Source: Silene conica (Eukaryota; Streptophyta; Magnoliopsida; Caryophyllales; Caryophyllaceae). From it: 64,000 nt of DNA. The position numbers and the translations under genes were made by a program. Shown piece by piece: positions 37,745-46,064 of this stretch. Below the pieces are notes generated by a model, which saw only the letters and a program-made list of their open reading frames with translations, was not told the origin of the DNA and made no database searches. The DNA is taken from contig CM055317.2 of assembly GCA_029255685.2 (NCBI GenBank), positions 71,661,460 to 71,725,459 on the forward strand, given 5' to 3'. Numbering within the stretch: position 1 is the first letter of the stretch; the number at the start of each line of letters is the position of its first letter.

Positions 37745-38130
37745 GAGCCGGCTGACCGACCGGCCGCCGGTCGACCGGCTGGGAGGGTTGTTTCGTGTTT
37801 TAAGAGTTTTTGAGATTTTGGCTTAGGACTGCCAGCCGGCCGACCGGCTGCCTGCCGACCGGCTGGTAGTCGTTGTATGTTGCGTATGTTTTGCGAGAAC
37901 GTAAGTAGGATGGGAGCCCAGCCGGCAGACCGGCCGCCTGCCAGCCGGCTGGGAGTGCATATGGGGTGGTTTGCGAAATAGTGAAGGCTAGGGAATGGAG
38001 TCCCAGCCGGCCGACCGGCTGCCTGCCGACCGGCTGGGAGTCCTTTGTGATGTTCTCGGTTTTGAAAAGAAAGGTGTAGGCTGAGGGACCACCAGCCGGC
38101 CGACCGGCTGCCTGCCGACCGGCTGGGGAT
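37745..38130. repeat. Five ~86-bp spaced GC-rich palindromes (CAGCCGG/CCGGCTG)
   Basis: Blocks at about 37748, 37833, 37919, 38006 and 38094 each carry CAGCCGGCCGACCGGCTG-like inverted repeats followed by CCTGCCGACCGGCTGGG. They repeat at 85-88 bp, with unlike AT-richer spacers. Each block can form a strong GC hairpin. The long - strand open frame across it is a by-product of this repeat. Confidence 0.85.
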
Positions 38131-38415
38131 CCCTGATGGCGGTTTCGAATTGTTTTCGCGTGTAACTTTCAAATGGTTAATCGGTTTTGATTGAAACTTG
38201 TTTTGTGTACCTTTGACATGTATTTGAGGTCCCCGGAGGATGGGCAACATTATATTGAGTTCGGGAATGGATAAGGATAGAGACCCCCCGGTCGGGCAAC
38301 CGAAAGGGAAACCGGCTCTCCCTCATCTTAGTTCTCGGGATCAATTAAGTGTTGATTAGAGGTTAAAGGTAGAACTATAGAGTAGTTCATAGACTTGGAT
38401 GATATTGTTCTGATG

Positions 38416-39007
38416 CGTATTAAGTTATGCCTTAAGCTGGCCTCTGAACTTAATACGTGAGTTGTTTGTCGTGTATGGGAACATGCGTTGAGTTTTCGCC
38501 TCTGAGTTCCATACATGTCTGTTTGTCGTGTCTGGGACATGCGTTGAGTTTTCGCCTCTGAGTCCAGACATGTATGTGTGATCGCGTCAGGACATGCCTT
38601 AAGCTGGCCTCTGAGTCTGACGAGTAGAGCAACTGCACGACGGGGCAGTCAGGTTGTCATACCTTACCCGAAGTGCAGGTGTTTGGTGCTAGAACATGCG
38701 TTGAGTTTTCGCCTCTGAGTCTAGTATCTTGTGATGTGGTAGGGGAACATGCGTTGAGTTTTCGCCTCTGAGTTCCTTACTTGTGATAGTGAATTGAATA
38801 CTAGTCCATGCGTTGAGTTTTCGCCTCTGAGTCTAGTGTTCGGTGATAGCTGGTCCATGCGTTGAGTTTTCGCCTCTGAGTCCTTGCTTGATATTGTGAA
38901 CTTGGTATATAGGTTATGCGTTAAGATGTCGCCTCTGAACCTTATACTTGCTGATTGCTTTAGTACATAGGTTATGCGTTAAGATGTCGCCTCTGAACCT
39001 TTGTACT
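38416..39007. repeat. Ten-unit hairpin array: near-constant loop, variable self-complementary stems
   Basis: The presumed loops start at about 38427, 38483, 38539, 38594, 38696, 38749, 38808, 38857, 38916 and 38974, mostly 49-59 bp apart. The loop begins ATGCGTTGAG (or ATGCSTTAAG) and ends GCCTCTGA. The flanking arms differ in every unit yet pair within the unit: for example CGTATTAAGTT/AACTTAATACG, TGTCTGGGAC/GTCCAGACA, CGTCAGGAC/GTCTGACG, GAATACTAG/CTAGTGTTC and AGTACATAGGTT/AACCTTTGTACT. Several units share one unpaired base in the left arm. Unit 8 (near 38857) pairs poorly. A 102-bp gap after unit 4 suggests a decayed unit. Confidence 0.88.
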
Positions 39008-39506
39008 TGCTGTTTCATATCTGCTTGCCTTGATGATGGTACAGTGCCAGATATGCATAATAGGTTATTGATGTTTATATGTTTGTGGTTAAATCATCCA
39101 AGGCATTGGATGACTCTTAGTTCGGTTTCATAAATAATTGGATTGAAAGACCCCCCGACTGGGTAACCAGTAGGGAAACCGGCTCTCCTTCCTATTTGTT
39201 TATGAAGTTGGTTGAGAGCCGTGCATTGTAATCGCATGTTAGTATGAGATCAGATGATGAGATGTTATGCTTCACATGTTGTTATATGTTGGAGTATTCT
39301 GTATTGTTCTATATGTTACGTGTTGTCACAAGAGGTGGCTAGGAGAACTCTAGTCACTCCCCACTGATTGTGGCGTACATGTTTTCATGTATGTAGGTAC
39401 ATGCTGGTTGGAGATGGGTTCACGAGAGCTAGCGAGTGATGATCCTGCTGTCATCATATGACTTACCTTATATCGTTTAGCTGGACTCGTAGTTCTCACA
39501 AAGTTC

Positions 39507-39507
<1 letters not shown>

Positions 39508-39556
<49 letters not shown>

Positions 39557-39564
39557 GATATATG

Positions 39565-39652
<88 letters not shown>
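39508..39652. repeat. (TA)n microsatellite with interspersed TG/GA units
   Basis: About 145 bp of alternating TA, broken by a few G bases in the first half and pure in the second. The open frames across it (runs of Tyr-Ile) are artefacts. Confidence 0.95.
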
Positions 39653-39655
<3 letters not shown>

Positions 39656-40320
39656 AAACAACAAAATTGTTTCACTAATTGGAGAAGGTTATAATCCATT
39701 ATTCAAATTTTTAGAACAATTGGATTCGTTTTTAGGGAAAGTATACGTAGAGTACAAGATTTAATTTGTCTAGGTTTAGGAAAACGGTAGGATATGAAAA
39801 ATTAATGAAAAAGTGTTTGAAAAAGTAAAATCCGTATGTGAAAAACTAATTCCGAATCAGAATATTACTCAGAATATAATAGCTTTACTAGTTGTGCGGA
39901 AATATGTTATTTGTGTTAATCTTTTTCTTAATTGGAGATCCATGTCATGATTGTCATCCATCAATTTTATGGAAAGGGAGTAAAGATGGAAAAAGGTATC
40001 ACGTGTAAAAAAAATAAAACATTTATGTAAAAAACAATCTTTTATTTACCTTAATAAATAAAAAATGATTATTATTATAAATAAATTATTATAATACTGT
40101 CACACCAAATACCTATTTAATTTTTTTTTTTGAAAGGAAAGTGATACTTACCGAATACCTATTAATTAAATTATTAACAAATAAAATAAAATAAAAAATT
40201 CCGTATATGAAATTGCTGTCGGTTTAACTATAAGCGATTAAAAATATCACAAAGAAAAAGGAAAATATATTAAACCAAAGTCTAAATAAGAAAAGACAAA
40301 AAAATAAGTCGGCTCCGATT
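39653..40320. other. Distal upstream region of the second SRO gene
   Basis: AT-rich DNA without a recognisable gene or element. It contains AAATCCGTATGTGAAAAA, a phrase also found near 550 in the window, so it may include a dispersed repeat. Confidence 0.4.
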
Positions 40321-40354
40321 CAACAACCCTAGACGCTATTACAAATTTAAAGCA

Positions 40355-40388
40355 CACGTGAAACGACGTCGTAATCTATTACGTGTAC
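40355..40388 (+). promoter_or_regulatory. ACGT-core element cluster (G-box, C-box, ABRE-like)
   Basis: CACGTG at 40355-40360, the palindrome ACGACGTCGT at 40363-40372 and TTACGTGTA near 40380 lie within about 35 bp, some 240-265 bp upstream of the ATG. ACGT cores are binding sites of bZIP factors of the ABF/HY5 type. A cluster of them suggests ABA- or stress-linked expression, which fits the SRO family. I saw no such cluster in the 200 bp upstream of the first copy. Confidence 0.6.
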
Positions 40389-40484
40389 TTGCCGTTTTCT
40401 GATTTCCGTAACCGCCACTTTTCCTAATCTTATAAATATTACGTATTCTCCAAGTTATTTACCAATTTGCTTTCAATCTTGCAT

Positions 40485-40492
40485 TATAAATA
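40485..40492 (+). promoter_or_regulatory. TATA box of the second SRO gene
   Basis: TATAAATA lies 137 bp upstream of the ATG at 40622, followed by a C-rich stretch. An alternative ATAAATATT lies at about 40433. Confidence 0.6.
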
Positions 40493-40621
40493 CACCCACC
40501 AATCTCAATTTCAAACCATCTAGAATTTACAACTTACATATATAATCTAATTGTACAAGAAGATTTGTATTCCGTGTAAAGTTTCAATCTTTATTGTTTT
40601 CGCGTACAAGATCAGTTTACT

Positions 40622-42994
40622 ATGGAAAACGAGATTATGTCCAGACGATTCAATCTCAATAATCAGTTCCCGGAAAACGACGACTACGATGATGAACAAG
40701 TTTCCGATTGTGAAAGTATCATAAGCGATAACAGTGATTATTACGATGAATTATTTGGTGGTGACGATGATTTGGTTCGATTAGGGAAAGATGACCCGAT
40801 TCATAATGGTCTTCATAACAAGTTTTTGTCTTGCTTAGGAGATGATGTTGGTAATAAGACTAGTGTTGTTGCAATTCACAGGAAAGAATGGTCGAAATCA
40901 GTTGAAGGAGATTCGAGACGTTGTTGTTTCGGGATTTTTCGTCTCGCTTTGAAGAAAAAATATGGTGATGATAATAATATGAAACGTGCATGGTATTGTA
41001 CGTCTAAGGAAGACATTGTTCGGATTATGTCTCGTGGTTTCGGTATTGACGACATCCCTAATTGCAATGGCGTATTTGATGATGGTGTCCATTTTTTTCC
41101 GATTAAGGAACTAAATCAAAGGTAATTGTACTCATAATTTAACTAATTGATCATCTCAAATTTTATGTTTTTAGTGTTAGCCGAATGTGAACCTAGATCA
41201 AAAGTATCTATAGAAATATTAATAATAGTTGGGCCTCAACCATCACCTTAAAGTTAAGGTTTTGGTTGAGCATCTATCATGGGATCAGTGCACACGGTAT
41301 GGATGGGTCTGTGCAAACTAACCGCTCTTCAAGCCGTGTGGGAGGGTATAGAAATATTAATAATAGTTGGACATTTTTCCATCACCTTAAGGTTTTGGTT
41401 GAGATGCTATCAGTAATTTGAATTGTTGTATACTTGCAGTGTGAATTCATGTGTTGCGGAAGATGACGGCTTGAAGCATGTATTATTGTGTCGGGTTCTC
41501 CTCGAACGAGAAGAAATTGTATCCGACTCCAATCCGAATAAATCTCAAATAAACTCAGATCATTCAAATGACGATGTTAATGCTGACGACGAAGATGAAG
41601 TTGTTTCTCCTACAACTTATGTTATTAAGAGTACGAACATGAATACACATATTCTACCAGAATATATCTTTAGTTTCAAAACACATTTGCCAACTACACA
41701 TTCCTTGAAGAGCACGTTATCAAGTGTACCAACCAATTCTTCTAAGACAACGCCTAATAAGTTGAACAAACCAATTTCTCCTTGGATGACCTTTTCGACT
41801 TTGATTTTGGCACTTGCCCAATTGCTGCCTACGGAGAAAATGTCCTTGATCAACAAGTTACATGGAGATCTCATGGTAAGTGCTATTTTAAGTCACGAAT
41901 TTCTTTACCTAATTTTATGTATCAGGACCACATATCTTATTTTCACATTCCATCTTGTGCTCTAATAAGGCAATAACCGGTCTAAACGGTTGCAACCTAG
42001 ATACATGCAACACTAAGTTTGTGTTTGGATTGAAAGATTTGGAATGAAAACGGAGGAGAGTAATTTGGAGGGTTGTGAAACTATTATCTGGTTAGCAAAA
42101 TGAAAGTGGGAGGATTTGGAGGGAAGGAAAAATGCTTTTTTGAGCCAATTTATTTTCTCTCCAACAAATGCGGGATTTCGAAAAAAAAAAAAAAAGGAGA
42201 GAAAGGCACGAGAGGGCGGGGGAGAAGGAGGGAAAAGAAAGGGAGAGAAGGGGAGTGGAGGGAGAATCGAAGATGAGGTGATTTCCATTCTAAATCTTGC
42301 TTGGGAGAAAATAAATTGGCTTGGAGGTCTCTTATCTCTACATCCTTCAATCTACATTTTGCTACAATACATTTCTCGTCTCTTCAAAAATCACTCCCCT
42401 TATTTCCTTCAAAATCTTTCAATCAAAACACGCTCTAAAAAAATATTTCTATGAGCCTCATTTTCCTTCAAAATCTTTCAATCCAAACACACCCTGAAGA
42501 AGGTATTTCTATGAGGCGAGGGAACACTAGCTTTATTTTTGTCTTTTAACCCATAATAATTTTAATATATGTTGTCGGTATTTTACAACTACTGAGTACA
42601 TCATTGTGTATATTTTTGTACACGGTTTTACATGAGACCGTAATGTACATCATTGTGTATATTTTTGTACCAAGATACTACTAAATAGTCTCACAATAAT
42701 TTACTATAAAATCGTCTTACATAACAATTACTCATTATTATGCAGGCCAGGAAGATCTCACGTCACGATTTTATAGAAAAGTTGAAGCGATTGGTTGGGG
42801 TGAATTTATTGATTGTAATTGTAAAACTATGTGGAGCAAAGGAAGGATCTTTCTTCAAAGGGGAACAGGAACAGGAACAGGAGCAGGAGCAGCAGCAGAA
42901 GCAGAAGCTGAAGTCGATAAAAAGGGCAATGAGAAAATGTGGATGTCGAGGACACAAGATTTGCAAGAGTAACAAGATTAATGTTCTTAGCTAG
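40622..42994 (+). CDS. SRO family protein (inactive PARP-like + RST), second tandem copy, 394 aa
   Basis: Three exons, 40622-41121, 41440-41875 and 42746-42994, join in frame to 394 residues. Order: an acidic Asp/Ser-rich start (1-50); a PARP-like domain (about 60-250: [55 protein letters not shown]); a Ser/Thr-rich linker; and RST at about 280-345 (SPWMTFSTLILALAQLL ... SRHDFIEKLKRLVGVNLL). The tail is unusual: a Glu-Gln repeat (EQEQEQEQEQQQKQKQ type) followed by a basic Cys-containing end. It is a diverged tandem copy of the gene at 30749. One intron of the first copy, between its PARP-like exon and the first RST exon, is absent here, so these are a single exon. The linker also carries an extra acidic insert (DDVNADDEDE). 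Confidence 0.94.
41205..41400. repeat. Direct repeat and TRIM/LTR-like fragment in intron 1 of the second SRO gene
   Basis: ATAGAAATATTAATAATAGTTGG occurs near 41209 and again near 41349 (type motif, about 20 bases matching). After each copy comes CATCACCTTAA...GGTTTTGGTTGAG, wording seen upstream of the primer site in plant TRIM/LTR elements. The element is incomplete, and its family is not certain. Confidence 0.35.
42013..42496. mobile_element. MITE-like element with TGTGTTTGGATTGAAAG ends in intron 2 of the second SRO gene
   Basis: The left end GTGTTTGGATTGAAAGATTT is inverted at the right as AAATCTTTCAATCCAAACAC. The left half is GGAG-rich and the right half CTCC/TTC-rich. It is the same structural type as the element at 17947-18252. 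The right end is doubled (TCTTTCAATC...AAACAC near 42415 and 42475). Open frames here come from purine/pyrimidine tracts. Confidence 0.6.
42596..42673. repeat. Short direct duplication in intron 2 of the second SRO gene
   Basis: The sequence beginning GTACATCATTGTGTATATTT occurs twice, at about 42596 and 42648, separated by ACGGTTTTACATGAGACCG-like sequence. Confidence 0.7.
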
Positions 42995-43216
42995 GTAGTT
43001 ATAGGCTAGAGTATAATTTATGTTTGTTTTTACGAATTGTGAGTAGAGTGATGTTCAATTAAAGTTAATTTCGGTTTTTACGCATTATAATTATTATTTT
43101 TACTAATATTATTATATTATATTTTGTATTTATATAATTATTTATTTATTATAATATCATTGTTAGTGTTAATTATCATTATTAATTTTATCATAGAGAA
43201 AACAAAAGGAAAACAC

Positions 43217-43400
43217 CACTCGGTCGAGTACATGATTCCAGAAGTAAAATCAGAGTTTGTTCGTTTGAACTCGATCGGGTACATGGTGTACTCGGTCGAG
43301 TAAGGCGTACTCGTTCGAGTACATGGTGTACTCGATTGAGTAAGGCGTACACGGCCGAGTAAATCCAGTACTCGGTCAAGTACGGCGTTCCACGTCGGTT
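43217..43400. repeat. Seven tandem TACTCG-NN-CGAGTA palindromes
   Basis: Units such as ACTCGGTCGAGT, ACTCGATCGGGT, ACTCGTTCGAGT, ACTCGATTGAGT and ACACGGCCGAGT repeat about every 20 bp after a wider first gap, separated by ACATGGTGT or AAGGCGT. The block borders the satellite array. It resembles internal repeats of plant Ty3/gypsy LTRs. A similar ACTCGG/ACTTGGTC series occurs in a BMS1 intron at about 58015-58130. Confidence 0.75.
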
Positions 43401-43439
43401 TCGCGATAGGTTAATTGAATGATTTAGGTAGTTCTTTTC

Positions 43440-43761
43440 TGTATATGCAATCGAATAAGATATTTCATGATGCGACGTCGAACACGTGGTAGGAAAATCG
43501 GTTGAAAAATAAAGGTGGGCCGCAACGACTACCCGAACAACTCAAATTGAAGTGTGTAATACACGGTTTCTAAGCCCCTGGGGTCCCTGAATAAAAATGT
43601 ATAAAAATCACAAGGATGTTTACTCGAGTCAGATAAAGCAAGCACAAAAATTTCAAAAACAACGGAGGACAATTGAGGTTGTTGACGTGTTATAAACAAG
43701 TTTCGAGAGAAAATCAGATAATCGTGTAAAATTGATGTATAGTTTTTTTTTTGGAAATGTA
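43440..43761. repeat. ~310-bp satellite, first monomer
   Basis: The monomer begins at about 43447 with AATCGAATAAGATA and runs through GAGGACAATTGAGGTTG and AAATCAGATAATCGTG to GGAAATGTA. There the CACTA element is inserted, and the array resumes directly after it. Confidence 0.85.
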
Positions 43762-46064
43762 CACTACAAGAATACAGAAAACAGCCGACAATCCAATTTG
43801 GCGACTGAAAGCAGTCGCCAAATTTCAGTCGCAAGCCTTAGTCGCAAAAAAAAAAAATGGGCGACTAATTTCAGTCGCCAAATTTGGCGACTGCACAATC
43901 AGTCGCCAATTGAGGGATTTGGCGACTGAGCGGGTAGTCGCCAAATTGGTGACTGAAAGGGGGTAGTCGCCAATTTGGCGAGTGAAATGCAGTCGCTAAA
44001 CAGCTTCTTCAGTCGCCAAATTGGCTGACTTTGCAGAAAATTTCCCAGTTTTAGCCACTGACTACAGTCGCCAATTGCATCATGTCAGTCGCCAAAATGG
44101 CTGGTTTTTTCATGCTCAATTTCATTTTAATCGTGCCAAATCTCCTATTTAATCATGCCAATTCGCAATGACACCCTGCAAACAGAAAATTGCAACTAAT
44201 TTGTGCGAACCGCACCATTTAAAACACTAATTTCTCATTTATTCAAAAATGAGAACATTATCCAACTACAAGCTAAAGTAACTAAAAATTATCGAAACTA
44301 ACTAAGCTACAAATCTCATGCCGGCTCCACTACCACCACCCTTTCCATGTGGATTGTTGGGGCCATAACGTGGTTGTGGATCGGGGTTACATTGGGAGAA
44401 AAAGGTTTCCATGGCCTCCATGCGCTCCTTCATCAACCGAAATTGTTCGTCTTGTTCGGAATTCACTCTTCTTTCATCAGCAAGTTGAGTCTGTAGTTGA
44501 CTCACAAGAGCGGGTTCATATGTTTGTCGTGGCTCATATGAAGATCTTCTTGTCGGTTGTTTGAAGAAGACCATAAGCCTTTCCGGTGCCATAGACATTT
44601 CCCTTCTTGTATCCCTTGACCAAATTAAACTAAATCTCATTATCTGGTATTTCGGAATGTGCCTCTTTTTCAGGCTCGTATGCTTCCTACATTAGTTAAC
44701 AAAAAATTACCATCATTAGTTAACAAAACTATCATTAGTTAACAACTCAAAACTATCATAAGTGAAAAAAAAAATCATCTTACATATAAGGCTTTGTCTT
44801 TTGGCTTAATTCAAATTTTTTCATTTTTAGCGTTCACCCTGGAATGTGTGTCAAGGAATAGTTATGGGGCCATCGCAAGAGGATCAGCTGGCTACTTCTT
44901 CTTCTTCTTCTTCTTGATCTACACGAACAAAATTCAATGAATATTAATGACATTATTACCAATATTCAAATAAACTAAATAAATAAGTAGTAATATGAAA
45001 AATTACACCAAAAAGTACTTCAAAAAATGACCGTGAACCGGCATGATGGGTAGGCTCGGCCATTCCATCCTTTTTCCCTCCTCTTTTGTTCATGGCCTTC
45101 TGCGCCGATCTGGCTTGAAACTCAGGGGTTTCACGCCGCTTCATAAGACCCTCAAGCGCCTCACCTACAATGATAAATTATGTTATTAGTAAGATGTTTA
45201 TCCATTAATAAATACAAGTGACAAATAAAGTTAATTGTATAGATAATACAACTTAATTAACTACAACTTATCAAAAATTCTCAAATTTTACATATTAACT
45301 TATCAAAAATCCCCAATTTTTATAAACCCTAACCCATAATTTAACATAATTAAGTAAAAATTACAAGCATTACAACATTAATAAGGCAAACAACATTAAT
45401 CATATCAACCCTAACCCCCAACTTCATATAAACCCTAACCCCCAATTTCACTAATTATCATCTTAATTGGCTCTATAACTTAATTAACTACAACCTAATA
45501 AACTAAGACGATCTTAATTGGCTACTACATCACTAAATCTACAAAACAAAACAAAAATCAAACTAAAAATTGAAATTAAACTAAAAAAAATACAAACCTT
45601 CAATTGAATAAAGGAGAAGAGGAGGAGGTGCAAGTTGCTGCTTTGGTGGCGGTGGCTGCTGTGGTGGCCGGTGGTGGTGGTGGAGGTGCAAGTTGTGGTG
45701 GGTGGTGACGGAAGGAGGAGAAGCATGTCTCATTTTTTTTGTAATCGCGTAATGAGAGAAGGGCGTCTGAGTTTCTGATTTAATATTCCGCAAAAATTGG
45801 CGACTGAACTATTAAAATTGGCGACTGCACTACTTCCTATTTGGCGACTACAGAATCAGTCGCCAATTTTGGCGACTGTATTCAGTCGCCAAATCTTATT
45901 TTCAGTCGCTATTTTGTGTCGGTGGGAAAAAAGTTGGGGAAAAAGATACAGTCGCCAAATTGGCAACTGTTTTCAGTCGCCAATCTTTATCTTCAGTCGC
46001 CAAATTGGCGACTACAGAGGACAGTCGCCATTTTTCGTCGCCTGTTTTGCTTTTTCTTGTAGTG
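43762..46064. mobile_element. CACTA (En/Spm) DNA transposon, 2,303 bp, non-autonomous, TSD GTA
   Basis: The left end CACTACAAGAA (43762-43772) and the right end TTCTTGTAGTG (46054-46064) are perfect 11-bp inverted repeats. The flanks carry the 3-bp target duplication GTA (43759-43761 and 46065-46067). Removing the element and one GTA restores an uninterrupted satellite monomer, GGAAATGTAATCGAATAAG. Both subterminal zones are packed with GGCGACTG / CAGTCGCC motifs in both orientations (about 43798-44100 and 45797-46040), the usual arrangement for binding by a TnpA-type protein. The middle carries only a remnant of a Ptta/En/Spm gene and no DDE transposase, so movement would need a helper. Confidence 0.96.
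44302..45144 (-). pseudogene. Remnant of a Ptta/En/Spm (Transposase_24-like) accessory gene inside the CACTA element
   Basis: On the minus strand, 45144-44956 reads RRETPEFQARSAQKAMNKRG ... PTHHAGSRSF, and 44640-44302 reads a predicted coiled coil (QLQTQLADERRVNSEQDEQF) followed by a Gly-rich end. 'TPEFQxRSxQxxxNR...HxxGSRSF' and a closing coiled coil are the hallmarks of the plant Ptta/En/Spm protein family carried by CACTA elements. Expected middle parts of the family are missing, and both pieces are short. It is probably a deletion derivative, though an expressed short protein cannot be excluded. Confidence 0.7.

Larger units (their letters stand above)
36787..39505 (+). repeat. Putative Ty3/gypsy-type LTR or LTR-derived fossil
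   Basis: It starts with TGTAACATCCCGTATTTTCG, a typical start of plant Ty3/gypsy (chromovirus-like) LTRs. Inside are five GC-rich palindromic repeats (37745-38130), two ACCCCCCGRYYGGGYAACC boxes (38281 and 39148) and a ten-unit hairpin array (38416-39007). No protein domain, primer-binding site or polypurine tract was seen, so it would be a solo LTR or fragment. The right end is uncertain because it runs into a (TA)n tract. No matching target duplication was found. The element is incomplete; the age cannot be judged without a partner LTR. Confidence 0.5.

Noticed and set aside
37627-38250. 207-codon minus-strand open frame rich in PAGRQAAGRPAG
   Set aside because: It is produced by the GC-rich palindromic tandem repeat; the peptide is repetitive, has no domain, and the frame exists because the repeat lacks stops on that strand.
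38416-39007. The hairpin array considered as a CRISPR array
   Set aside because: This is plant nuclear DNA, no cas genes are near, and the variable parts are the complementary arms flanking the repeat rather than unrelated spacers.
39458-39699. Open frames of alternating Tyr-Ile on both strands
   Set aside because: They are translations of the (TA)n microsatellite.
42116-42454. 112-codon frame with a Lys/Glu/Gly-rich stretch in the intron of the second SRO gene
   Set aside because: It comes from the purine-rich arm of a fold-back MITE.
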